DNA of 64,000 nucleotides from Camarhynchus parvulus. Its lineage: Eukaryota > Chordata > Aves > Passeriformes > Thraupidae. The position numbers and the translations under genes were made by a program. How positions within the stretch are numbered: the first letter of the stretch is position 1; every line of letters begins with the position of its first letter. The DNA lies in assembly GCF_901933205.1 (NCBI RefSeq), contig NC_044585.1, positions 1,302,001 to 1,366,000 on the forward strand, read 5' to 3'. The notes beneath the pieces were generated by a model, which was given only the letters and a program-made list of their open reading frames with translations, did no database searches and was not told the origin of the DNA. Positions 21,332 to 32,278 of this stretch are shown here, piece after piece.

Positions 21332-24041
21332 ATGCTGTGGCATGGGAAGCCCTGGAGGTCCATGTGCAAGGGGCTGGTCCTGGGGACCCTCCTGACCAGC
21401 TTCATGTTGCTGCTCTACTCCTACGCCGTCCCTCCGCTGCAAGTCAGCGTCACTGAGTGAGTCTGGGGTCCCGTGTGCCCCCTGCAGCTCGGGCTCCCTG
21501 TTCCACACCAGCAACCCCCAGCTGGAGGGGGGGACATGGAGATGGCCCTGGGGCTTTCCAGGCCCTGGTGGCTTCACACCAAGATGTCCCCTTCCTGCAG
21601 TCCCCAACTCCTGGAAGGGCTGGGGACACCGTGGGGCACTCAGTGCTCCTGGGTGGAAAGGGGAGGGAAGGGGGAAAGGGGGAGAGGAGAGAGGAGAGAG
21701 GAGAGGAGAGGAGAGGAGAGGAGAGGAGAGGAGAGGAGAGGAGAGGAGAGGAGAGGAGAGGAGAGGAGAGGAGAGGAGAGGAGAGGAGAGGAGAGGAGAG
21801 GAGAGGAGAGGAGAGGAGAGGAGAGGAGAGGAGAGGAGAGGAGAGGAGAGGAGAGGAGAGGAGAGGAGAGGAGAGGAGAGGAGAGGAGAGGAGAGGAGAG
21901 GAGAGGAGAGGAGAGGAGAGGACTCAAGTCTTGGGTTCTTTCACTGCTGGAGCTCCGCAGTGCTCAGCTCCTGGCTGTGCCGCCTGTCATCAAAATAATC
22001 TCCAAGCTTGTAAACAAGGTTCACATGCCTCACAAACCTGGCGCTGTTGGGTGGGGATCCTCATTAAGGATCAGTTTGGCAAGTTGATTACAGGTGTCCA
22101 AAGTCACTCAACTCTGTGGGCTCTGCTCACTGCCTCAGGCAGATCAGATAACGTCCCTTGTGTCCTCACATGTTCCTCCAGGGCCCGTGAACTCATCTGT
22201 GGGGCCAGGCTCTGGAATTATTTCCCTCTTTGCTGGGAGCTGAATCTTTCTTGGATCCCACAAGGTGTTGAGGGGTGCCAGAGCTCCACAGATCCCTTGA
22301 GGGGTTTGTGACTCCTGTAAAGGGCTGAGAGCTCCCAGACCTCCTCCATGGAGGAGTTCATGACTGCGAGAAGTTCATGACTTCTATAAGGGGTTGAGAG
22401 GTCCCTGGCCTCCTCCATGGGTCCTACAGGGGATTGAGAGCTCCCAGGCCTCCCTCATGGATCCTACAAAGGGCTGAGAGCTCACTGGCCCCCCTGCATG
22501 AATCCAGGGTTGAGAGCTCCCAAGCCTCCTCCATAGATCCTACAAAGGGTTGACAGCTCTCATATCCCATAAAAATGTTATCTGCTCCTCTCCATGGAGT
22601 TGTGGCCATGGAGAGCTCCCCTTGATGCACTTTTTGGCATCACCTTCTCCACGACCACCATGGCCATGCCCGTGGAGACTCCCTGCTTTATTTCCATTTC
22701 GAGCAACTATTTCCATTTCCAGAACCCATTCCCAGGTCCAGCACCTGTCCCCAGGTCCAACACCCATTCCCAGGTTCAGCACCTATTCCCAGGTCCAGAA
22801 CCTATCCCCACACCCAGCTCCACCAGCACAGAATATCCCTAAGCCTTCTAAGTGCCAGTGCCACTCACCATGGTGCTCCACCTCTTCTCTCACCCAGGAT
22901 CCCCGTGCCCTTCTCCTGCTCCTCCCACCTGGCCCAGGCTCCGTCCCCGTCCAACAGCTCGGGCAGCGCCTCGGGGTGGAGCTGCCGGCCCAAGCTCAAT
23001 GTCATGTTCATGAAGACCCACAAGACAGCCAGCAGCACCATCCTCAACATCCTCTTCCGCTTCGGGGAGAAGCATCGCCTGAAATTCGCCTTCCCCAACG
23101 GCCGCAACGACTTCTACTACCCCTCCTTCTTCGAGCGCAGCCAGGTGCAGCACTACCGGCCCGGGGTGTGCTTCAACATCATCTGCAACCACATGCGCTT
23201 CCACTACGAGGAGGTGCGCAAGCTCCTGCCGCCCGACGCCACCTTCGTCACGGTGCTGCGGGACCCCGCGTACCTCTTCGAGTCCTCCTTCCACTACTTC
23301 GGGCCCGTCATCCCCCTCACCTGGAAGATCACGGGGGAGGACAAGCTGGACGAGTTCCTCCGGGACCCCCAGCACTACTATGACCCCAACGGGTTCAACG
23401 CTCACTACCTCCAAAACCTCCTGTTCTTCGACTTCGGCTACGACAGCAGCATGGACGCCAACAGCCCGCTGGTGGAGGAGCACATCCGGGAGATCGACCG
23501 CCGCTTCCACCTCGTCATGTTGCTCGAGTATTTCGATGAGTCGCTGGTGCTGCTCAAGGACCTGCTGTGTTGGCAGCTGGAGGACGTCCTCTACTTCAAG
23601 CTCAACGCCCGCAAGGGCTCCACTGTGTCCCGGCTGACCCCTGAGCTGTACGAGCAGGCGACCGCCTGGAACCTGATCGACGCCAAGCTCTACCGCTACT
23701 TCAATGCCACCTTTTGGCGCAAGGTGGAGGCCTACGGGAGGGAGAGGATGGCCAGGGACGTGGCCGAGCTGCAGAGGGAGAACAAGAAGATGACCAGCAT
23801 CTGCATCGACGGGGGACACGCCGTGGACGCCAGCGCCATCCAGGAGTCCTCCATGCAGCCCTGGCAGCCTCTGGGGGAGAAGACCATCCTGGGGTACAAC
23901 TTGAAGAAGAAGATCAGCAAGAAGCACCAGAAGCTGTGCCGCAAGATGCTGACGCCAGAAATCCAGTACCTGACTGACCTGGGGGCCAACCTCTGGATCA
24001 CCAAGCTATGGAGCCACGTGCGGGACTTCCTCAAGTGGTAG
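21332..24041 (+). CDS. GAL3ST1: Galactosylceramide 3-O-sulfotransferase
   Basis: Golgi type II membrane enzyme that transfers sulfate from PAPS to the 3-OH of galactose in galactosylceramide, making sulfatide for myelin, kidney and testis. Two coding exons, 21332-21456 and 22898-24041, giving 422 residues (human 423). Exon 1 encodes a short cytosolic tail (MLWHGKPWRSMCKG) and a membrane anchor (LVLGTLLTSFMLLLYSY). The catalytic domain carries the 5'-phosphosulfate loop KTHKTASSTILNILFRFG, then HRLKFAFPNGRNDF and FNIICNHMRFHYEEVR. The 3'-phosphate site is VLRDPAYLFESSFHYFGP. It ends LKKKISKKHQKLCRKMLTPE ... LGANLWITKLW. An Asn-Ser-Ser sequon sits in the stem. Poly(A) signal AATAAA at 25051-25056 implies a 1 kb 3' UTR. 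The intron is filled by a GGAGA microsatellite and two minisatellites. Confidence 0.97.
21660..21922 (+). repeat. (GGAGA)n microsatellite in the GAL3ST1 intron
   Basis: About 240 bp of nearly perfect GAGAG pentamer, starting after a mixed GGGAAAGGGGGAGAGGAGAG lead-in. Pure purine on the plus strand. Frames of repeated RRGEE are artefacts. Confidence 0.97.
22262..22570 (+). repeat. ~57-bp minisatellite in the GAL3ST1 intron
   Basis: Five degenerate units sharing GGGCTGAGAGCTCCCAGGCC, TCCTCCATGGATCCTACAAA. Followed at 22720-22812 by shorter ~20-bp units of the CCCAGGTCCAGCACCTATTC type. Confidence 0.8.
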
Positions 24042-26389
24042 GGGCTGGCAGGTGCCCCACTTCCCTGGGGAAGAACCAGGTGCTTTCATTCTTGTTACTC
24101 ATGGTTCTCTTGGTTTGGAACTGGCTGGAGGCTCTGGAGCCCGGGAACTTTTGGGGGGACCCTCCATCACCTTCCTGCAGAGCCCCAGCTTGGGCAGGAG
24201 AGCGGAGACTCTGCCTCCGTCAGCAGGGTCAAGGACTGGGGGCCCAGGGGTGGCGTTTTCCTGCAGGATCCACTTCTTCCTTCCCCATGGAAAAGCTGGA
24301 GGAGGGATTTATGAAGGATGTGGCCTTGTCACAGCAGGAGCAGGACATCCATCACCAGGTTGCTGGGTGCAGGCAGGGATGGGCTGGGACAGCAGTGGTA
24401 GAGGGTCTCCCTTGCCCGGGGTGGGCAGACATGTCCACAGGGAACCCAGCCCTCCAGGAGCTCCTCAAATCACCCCATGAGCCCTGGTTTTGGAGTGTGG
24501 GAATATCAGAACCTGCTGCACTGCCTCAGCTCTTGGGTGTGATGAGTGCAGCATGTTCTCAGCCCACCAACAGCTAGGCTGTGACCTAGAGGCACCCGGA
24601 GCCATTTGGAGATTGGAAAACCCATCCCAAAAGCCCCGGCCTTTGTCAACAGGTCCCCGTGGCACAGGGCACACCCTCACTGTCCCCCATCATCCCAGTT
24701 AGAGGAGCCCGTGGCCCTGGTCTTCCCCACAGGGGACATCCCAAAAGGCCAAGAGGGTCTGGTGACAACTGGTGTGGGGAGGAGATGGGAGTGGGTGCAG
24801 TGGGACCGTCCCCATGATGCCATCCGGGGCACGGTGGGGATGCTGGGGGCAGGGGCCATCCCCAGTGCCCACCCTGCCTTGGGGACAAACCTCGTGCGTC
24901 CCAGCTGGGCTGGATGACACCGGTGACACCACGTCCCACTGAGAGCAGCCCTGGCTGGGCACAGAGGTGGCACCTGTGGCTGAGCCACCCCCCAGCAAAG
25001 GGACCCCCTTGTCCCCCTACCTGTGTTCAGCTCCTTCTGTAAAGACCAGAAATAAAAAAACTATTTACTTTTGTAATATAACTGTATATTTGGTAGTTTT
25101 GGATATAAGGATGGGCCTGCTGGTCTCCAGCCATCTCCTCCTCCTCTGGGATAGGAGGGATGGGGTGAGGATGTTCTTACAGCCACAGCAGGATGCTCAG
25201 CCAGTCCCTGCTCCTTCTGGGAGCTCCCCAGGGTCCTGGCAGCACTGTCCCCATCAGTTCTGGGGGTGGGGGGCCCTGTGTCCCCCAGGCAGTGCTGAGG
25301 AATGAGAGCCTCAGTGCGAGTGGGGTGCCTGGGTCTGTCCCCAGTGTCCCTGCTGGGTGCTGGGGGACACCCCTATGGTGTGCAGGTGCCCCCAGGAAGG
25401 TCTGCTGGCTTCACAGGGACAGCAGAGCCATGGGACCAGCCATCCCTGGTGACACAAACCACTCGTGCCACCGTGTTCCAGCTCTGCTGCTGGTGGGGGA
25501 ACCCCATTTTGGGGGTGGCCATGGGACTTGCACTGCATCTTCTCCACACTCCCCCTGCAGCCAGGCCACCAGGTCAGCCCACTCAGAGGAGACCTGTGGG
25601 GGAGTGTTGGGGCTGTGATGGGGACACCTGAGACAGGCAGGACCCAGGGACACAAGCACTTCAGCAGGTCTCTCTTCTGGCTGTGACCAAGCTGCTGCTC
25701 CCAGGTGGTGTTCCCCTCCAGCAGAGCTATGATGGGACAAGGAGGGCTGCTGGGGACTGGGACTCTTTGGTGGGACCAGGATCAGCCATGGGATCCTGCC
25801 AATGGTGGGGTCAAAACTGGGGTGGGCTTAAGAACCTTGAGGTGGGACCAGGGACATCCAAGGGACCAAGGCTGAGTGATGGGACCAGGCCATGTGGTGA
25901 ACTGGGATCTGCTTGGATCAGGACCATGTGCAGGAGTAAAAGGACATGGTGGGAGCAGCACCATGCACAGGACCAGCACTGACTGGTGGGGATGGGACCT
26001 TGTGGTGGGATCTGCACCTTCCTGAGGACCAGGACCACAACAATGGCATGGGGAGCCCAGCATCACACTGGGAGCAGGACTGATTGGTGCATTTGGGACC
26101 GGGACTAACTGGTGGGTATGGGATCATGCTCAGGACCACCTGCAGGACCAGTCTGAGTGGTGGCACTGGGGCTGTGGGATGGAATGGGGCCTGGAAGATG
26201 GGCACAGGCTCTTGTGGTGGAACTGGGAAGGTGTGAGAGGTGGGACCAGCCCCAAATGTGGGGCTGCCAATGGCTGCAGAGACCAAGCAAAGCCTCCAGC
26301 CCCATCAGTGCCAGCTGGGACCCATTGACACCCAGCCCCAAGTCCTTAAAGACCCCCAGCTGGTGGGGTGGGGATGCTGCTCACCGGGG
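24042..26389. other. GAL3ST1 3' UTR and spacer to the ZP3-like gene
   Basis: 24042 to about 25070 is the GAL3ST1 3' UTR, ending at AATAAA. From 25100 to 25730 I see only unique GC-rich sequence. From about 25730 to 26260 there are very degenerate repeats of GGGACCAGGA/GGTGGGAC type. I searched this stretch by eye for a ZP-N domain exon (spaced cysteines with a V-x-V-x-C pattern) and saw none. Confidence 0.5.
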
Positions 26390-29115
26390 ATGGAGCTGTG
26401 CTTGTTGGTGCTGCTGTGTGGGGCTGTGCTGGAGGTGGCAGGTGAGTGGGGCTGGGATCCCCCTTCATTCCTCCCCTGGTTGTCCTGTGGGTGGTGGGTG
26501 CCCCTTGCTTTGCCCAGTGCTGGCTCCTGATGGTCACCTGGGGGCTGGCTGGGGTAGAGGAGCCTTCCTAAAATGATCCCAAGCTCTGAGGGTTGGGGCA
26601 AGGGGCTGCCAGGAGCTCCCCTGAGGTCCCAGCAGGGTGGGTGGGTCCTGGTTGGGGTGAGGGGGATCAGAGGCACTGGTGGGGTCTGTGGCTGCTGGCA
26701 GTGGTGTCCCACCCCATGAGCAGCTCCTGGCCTGTCCCCTGCCCTGGGCAGGGTCACGGTGCTGGGAATGCTCCTGGTGTGTTCCTGTAGTGTAGGTGGG
26801 CTGGGGACAGAGGAGCCCCTGATGTGCTCCTGGCTGCTCTCCCCGCCTTTGTGCTGCTGTCCCCAACAAGTCCTGGGGACACCTGAGGACCTGGATGTCC
26901 CTGCTGTGTCTGGGACATGCTACTGCTGGCTCAGCCCTTCCCTTGCAGGGACCACCATGGCTGCAGTTGCCTCAGAGCCCCCTGGTCACACGGTGACAGC
27001 TCCAGTGATGTCCTCAGGCATGAGGACAGGGAGGGTTCCTGCTCACCCCCACTCTGAGGAGCCCATCATGAACTTCACCTTGAGGCTCCTGGATGGTGAG
27101 TGCAGGAAAACGCTGGGGGTGAGACCATGGGATGGGTCCAGCCAAGACCCTTGGGTTCAATCAGCAGCAGTCAGTGCCTTCTCCTGGCTGGCCCCAGGAC
27201 TTGGACCACCAGGAAAGGTGGCTGTCCCTGCAGGAGCTCCCCTCCTGTCCTTGTGGAGGGTGTCGGGCTTTGAGATGTTCCTAGTCCTGTGCCCAATACC
27301 ACAATGGGGTTTGGGGTCAGCTCTGCCCCGATGGGTGACATGGTCCCTCTCAGCCCCATGAGGGTCCAGGAAGCTCTGGAGAGCAGGGAAAGCAGGCCTG
27401 GGGGACAGAGCCAGGATGGGAGGTGGGCTCTAAAAGGGAGAAGCTGTAGGGATGGTGGTCCAGGATGTGTCTGGTGGCCTCATCTCTGGTGGGACAGGTT
27501 TGGGGGTGTCACACTGAACCCATACTTCTCAGAGGACTCCAGTGCCACTCCAGAGAAGCTGCCAGTGCTCAGCCTTGGCTCTGTGATCCACCTGGAAGCC
27601 AGTGTCCACTTCAGTCCCAGCATCTCCATGAAGATCCACGTGGATCAGTGCTACTGGACCACCACGGAGCAGCCAGGACACTCCAGGAGGGTCCTCATGC
27701 TGGTCAACAGCCGTGGGTCAGTGCTGGTGGGGCAGGAAGCAGGGGCTCCTTCTCCAGCCACCCTGGGGTTCTGCAGGACCTCCTGATGGAAAGGGATGTC
27801 CAGAGCCTGAAGACAGCCCTGGAATGTCCTGTGTCACTCTCCTGCCACAGCTGCCTGCACGGGGAGAAGCTGGGGAACGTGTCTGTCCAGCACCAGAGAG
27901 GGGGGTCTGACCTCCAGCTCTCCATCCTGGCCCCCACGCTGGAGGGTGAGCCCCAGGAGGAGCAGGTGAGGTGGGGATGATGCCCTTGCTGGTGGGATGG
28001 AGGTCCCAGGGAGGGGGATGACCTGGGTGTCCCAAAACATTGTCCATCCTGAGACACAGTGCTCCTGCTGGGGTGGCCTCAGCTCCACGAGGTCATGCAG
28101 AAGGAGAGCAGGGTCCCTGAGGAAGGACGTGGTGCCTCAGCAGGTCTATGTGCACTGCCTGCTGATGGCATGGGGACAAGGACGTGCCACCAGGTCCTGC
28201 TTCTACAGCCACACCACGGCCAGGTACGCTGGGTGTCCGGAGACACGAGCACCCCATGGGTGTGCTGGGGGCAGAACCCACCTCTGGGAAGACCAAGTCA
28301 CCCCACTGTGGTCTGGATGTCACCTCTTATTCGATGGCAGACAGTGGGGGCATCACCACAGATCCCAGCTCCCCTGTGCCGCAGAGGTGTTGTGGAGGTG
28401 CTTGGAGACATCTCCTCTGGGGTGGCACCATGTGGGTCTTGAGGTGGAGTCTGGGGACCCCCAGAGCCACCCCCCAGTTCTGTCCTCTCCTCTCCCAGCT
28501 GGCACAACGCAGAGGACCCTGTCCAGAGTACCCCATGCCACTGCTGTGACACCGGCTGTCCCGCTGCTGACACCCTCCATGGAGACATGCCAGGTACCAG
28601 GGGTGGGACAGGGTGGCCCCAGGGTGTTTTGGGGTCTTGGGAGGGCTCCTGGACCTGGGCTGGACTGCACTGGATGTATCCTCCCACAGCATTCCCAGGA
28701 GAGGGGACACTCCACCGGGAGACTGTTGGACCAGTGCTGGTGCAGAAGGAGAAGCTGCCATGGTACAAAGGTGAGGGACACCCAACGCTCTCCCACGTCC
28801 CCAAAACCCCCACCCCTTGTGCTGAACCCCCCTCTGACCCCCAGGTGTGTTTTTGCCATTCCAGCCCCGTGCCGGACGGTGAAGAGGCTCCTGCTGGCCC
28901 TGGTGGGCAGTGCTGTGCTGGTGGTCACCGTGCTGGGGGCGCTGCTGGGGCTGGCCCTGACCACCTGGCGCCTGGGCAGAGCCCGGAGGGGACAGCGGCC
29001 ACCGAGGCAGAGGTGTCCCTTCCAGGCTGAGCTGCAGAGCGTGGTGGGGGCCCTGCTCCTCAGGGAGACAGAGAAACAGGGCCAGATGGGGCCAGAGCCT
29101 CTTTCTCACCAATAA
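26390..29115 (+). CDS. ZP3-like zona pellucida-domain membrane protein, ZP-C half only
   Basis: Likely secreted/membrane glycoprotein of the egg-coat ZP family. Eight coding exons: 26390-26441, 26949-27095, 27533-27716, 27851-27945, about 28112-28223, 28499-28593, 28690-28770, 28865-29115; phases join, giving about 338 residues. Exon 1 is a signal peptide (MELCLLVLLCGAVLEVAG). Family marks follow: EEPIMNFTLRLLD; GSVIHLEASVHFSPSISMKI then HVDQCYW; NSRGCLHGEKLG (the ZP NHGCLVDG motif); QQVYVHCLLMAW then SCFYSH; and WHNAEDPVQSTPCHCCDTGC, the ZP3 C-terminal cysteine block. RETVGPVLVQ precedes a membrane span (LLLALVGSAVLVVTVLGALL) and a basic cytoplasmic tail. No ZP-N module is visible between exons 1 and 2. 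The exon 5 acceptor is weak and its start is a phase-based choice. The TAA stop lies inside the poly(A) signal AATAAA (29111-29116). Identity as ZP3-like is solid; the exact orthologue is not recognised. Confidence 0.75.
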
Positions 29116-29116
29116 A

Positions 29117-29643
29117 TGTGGTTTTGGTTTCTCTAAAGCTTCTCCTGGTTGGTAGCGTGTGGGTGCCACCAAGGGATGGAGATGTGCCCCTGCACTGGCA
29201 AGACACATCTGCAGGTTCCTGTGGCTTCCAGGTGCTGTGGCACTGTCCCAGCCTGTGGTGCTGGAGATGGCAGCTCCTGGCAGGGTGGATTTCATGTCCT
29301 TGGAGACCATGGATGTGGTGACAGCTCCTTGGGGACAGTCCCCAGGATGTCCCATGACACTGTGCAGGTGGAGAAGGTTCCAGGGTGGGGACAGCAAGGC
29401 TGCTCTGGGCAGGCAGAGAACCCTGAGAGATTGGGATTCACCCAGACCCATGTGTCCCCCAGGAGAGGACAGGGCCTGGCCTTGGTGGCACCTCAGCATC
29501 ACCCACCAGGGGTCATGTTTGAAATGGTTTATTAGGACCAGTGTGGAGCAGGGTGGCCACTCTGGGGGTCACCAGAGTGAGGGGTCACAGTCAGTGGGTC
29601 ACAGCAGCATGCCTCAGGTTCCCCAGAGTGCGTGGGGTGGTGC
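29117..29643. other. Convergent spacer between ZP3-like gene and MTFP1
   Basis: No gene. Contains the MTFP1 3' UTR on the minus strand; TTTATT at 29528-29533 is an AATAAA poly(A) signal read from the minus strand, about 110 bp past the MTFP1 stop. The rest is unique sequence. Confidence 0.65.
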
Positions 29644-31601
29644 TCAGTGGGATGTCGGGGGCTCTCCTGGTGCCCTGTAAAGCTTGCGGAGGCTGGAATC
29701 CATCAGGAAATCCACAGTCCTGCGGCAGGAGAGGGCGTCAGTGAGGCACGGGGTTCTTTGGGGCAGTGGATGTGATGTGGGATGGGTGGGGCTGTCCTTA
29801 ATATCCCCTGAGACACCAGCGCCACCAAAACCAGGTTTAGCACAGCCTCACTGCGCTAATCCCAGCTCAGCTCCGGATAATCCCCGTCCTGGCAGGGACA
29901 TGTCCTGGCTGGACCCCAGCAAAGCCCCTTTGGAGTGGACACAGCCCATCACCACCTGCTGCTCCCAGCCCCAAGCCCATACTGGGACCGGTCTCCAAGG
30001 AGACAAACGTGCTCCATCCCTGTGGGCTGTGGGATGGGGTGGTGGCAGCGCCTGTCCCCGCCCCGGGGGTGTCCCCGTTACCTGTCGATGGGGGTGATGA
30101 TGAGGGGGATGGCAGCCAGCCCCAGGGCAGTGGTGGTCCAGCGGCGCATGGGCAGGGGCCAGCGGGTCAGGGCCCCCAGCAGGGCCAGCGAGGCGGCGCA
30201 GAGCCGGTTGATGGTGAAGCCGGGGATGGCCACCGAGGCCAGGCTCTGCCACACGAAGGTGTCCACCACGGCCACCCCCACGCGTGTGGGGTCCTGCGGG
30301 TGGGCCTGGGGGGGACACAGGGCTCAGGGGAAGGCAGGGATGGAGAGGTGGGGGGTGAGGGGGGTGGCACTCACGGCGGCGGCTTTGCGACCCTTGTCGA
30401 TGGCGTCGGCGGTCACGTAGGCGGTGGCCACGCCGTAGCTGGCCCACACCACCGGCACTGGCACCAGCGGGCGGAAGGACTCGCCCACCTCGTTGGCGTA
30501 ACCTGAGGGGATGGTAGGGTCAGGGACCGGCTGTCCCCGTGTCACCCCTGCAGGGTGTCCCAGTGTCACCGGATGGATTTCGCACAGGGGGTGTTTGTGG
30601 TGCCTGGGTCCCCTCGGACCCACTGCCACCAGGACAGCGGGGCTGGGGGTGCCCGCTGCCAGGGCTGGTGTCTGTGACTGCCCAGTGCTAGTGACAGTGC
30701 CCAGTGGGCTCTGTGTCTGTGCCCAGTGCCTGGCAGGAACCAGTAACTGGTCCTGGGGTCCAGTGTCCCTGCACAGTGCCAGTGGACGGTGCCATAGCCA
30801 GTGTCGGTGCTGGTGACAGCGACAGGTACCTGGTGCTGTTACCCTGTGTGCTGTGCCATGCCAGTGCACAGTGCCAGGGCCTGCTGTGTGGTGCTCCTAT
30901 CTGGTACCAGAACCCCACATCAGCGCCCAGTACAGTGTGCAGTACCCGGTGCTGGGTGTTGGTGCCCAGCACCACGGACCCAGCACACTCTGGTACCAGT
31001 GCTGGGTGTCGGTGCCCGGTACCACGGGCGGTGCCCAGCACCCGGGGCAGTGCAGTGCATGGTGCCCGCTGCCCGACGCAGTGTCTGGTGTCACGTTCCT
31101 AAAGCAGGGCTGGCTGTCAGTGCCTGGTTTCTCATGTGGTGCCAGACATTGGTACCAGCGTCTGGTGAGTCAGTGCCCAGTCCCTGGTGTTGGTACCCTG
31201 TGACAGGGGCCGGTGCCCAGTATCACTGCCCCGTTTGCACAGCCGGTACCCGATGTCAGTGCCCGGGTCCCGGTAGGGGTATTTGACGTTAGTGCCCAAT
31301 GTCAATGCCCAGGTCCCCATGCCTGTGCCCGGTACCCAGTGTCAGTGCCCGGTTCCCGGCGCTCCCGTAGCTCCCGGCGCCGGTACCCGGTGTCAGTGCT
31401 CTGTACTCAATGTCAGTGCCCATTTCCCGGTGTCAGGGCTCAATGTCAGTGCCCGATGCCGGTTCCCGGGGCCAGCGCTCAGTGTCAGTGCCCGGTGCCG
31501 GTACCCGTTTCCCGGTGTCAGCGCTCAGTGCCCGGTTCCCGGTGCTCACCCAGGTATCGGACCCACGTGTCCCGGTACAGGTCGGGTTCCTCCTGCCCCA
31601 T
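29644..31601 (-). CDS. MTFP1: Mitochondrial fission process protein 1 (MTP18)
   Basis: Inner-mitochondrial-membrane protein that promotes fission upstream of DRP1. Four coding exons, minus strand: 31550-31601, 30375-30502, 30082-30305, 29644-29719, giving 159 residues (human 166). The start gives MGQEEPDLYRDTWVRYLG, then YANEVGESFRPLVPVPVVWA, ASYGVATAYVTADAIDKGRK, VVDTFVWQSLASVAIPGFTI, the NRLCAASLALLG membrane segment, and PIDRTVDFLMDSSLRKLY close to the end. The C-terminus (RAPGEPPTSH) differs from mammals. The first intron (30503-31549) is almost entirely a degenerate minisatellite. Lies just downstream of SEC14L2 on the same strand, as in human. Confidence 0.95.
30690..31545 (-). repeat. 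Minisatellite filling MTFP1 intron 1
   Basis: Degenerate ~18-22-bp units such as CAGTGCCCGGTACCCGGTGT and GGTGTCAGTGCCCGGTTCCC. Open frames across it (Val/Pro/Gly/Cys-rich) are repeat artefacts. Confidence 0.8.
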
Positions 31602-32090
31602 GGCGCGCGCCACCGCTCCCGCTGCATGCCCCGCCCCCGGTGCACGTCAGCAAACCACGCCCATTCGAGACTGATTTGCATGGCCCCACCCCGTTTGTTA
31701 CGTCTCTGTCCCGCCCCTCAGGGCCGCGGGATGGCGGCGGGGGCGGGGCCCGGACGCCCACGTGACCCCGCGGCCTTGCGTCAGCGGCGGTCACGGGGGC
31801 GGGGGCTGAGGGGGCAACTGTGGGGCTGGGGGGCAGTTGTGGGGCTGGGGGGCAGTTACGGGTCCGGAGGGACAGTTGTAGGTCTGGAGGGCCAATTGTG
31901 GGGCTGGGGACAGCTGGGTGGGTAATTGTGGGTCTGGGGCACAGTCAAGGGGCTGGGGGGAGCAGATGTGCGACTGAGGGGGCGGATGTGGGGCTGGGGG
32001 CAGTTGTAGGGCTGGGGCAGCTGGGCTGGCTGCAGGGTTGCGGCGGGCAGCAGGCGCAGCCACAAACGGAGCAGAGCGCGCTCAGTCCAT
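31602..32090. promoter_or_regulatory. MTFP1 promoter and GGGGCTGGGGGGCAGTT repeat
   Basis: The CpG-rich 31602-31800 segment upstream of the MTFP1 start holds CACGTGAC (31759-31766, an E-box/CLEAR-like site) and TGCGTCA about 20 bases on, which are plausible bHLH-ZIP and ATF/CREB sites. From 31800 to 32045 there are about ten ~21-bp units of GGGGCTGGGGGGCAGTTGTG, G-quadruplex-prone. No gene until the SEC14L2 3' end. Confidence 0.5.
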
Positions 32091-32278
32091 CCCTTTACTC
32101 CCCAGCCCAGGCAGCAGCAGCAGCGGTGGGTGCAGCACCCACATAAGGCACAGAGTTTGGGGGGGCTGCGGGCGCCCGGCCCCGCTCGGCTCCCGCCTCA
32201 GTCCGGCAGCCCCGGAGCTCAGCCCCGGCTCCATCTTCCCGCGGGGCCGTCCTGGGGGCGCGGTGCAGCCCGGGGGGC

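Noticed and set aside
27780..27850. Alternative ZP exon 4 beginning DLLMERDVQSLK
   Set aside because: The phase does not join to exon 3 at its natural donor, and the downstream acceptor CTCCTGCCACAG yields the expected NSRGCLHG ZP motif.
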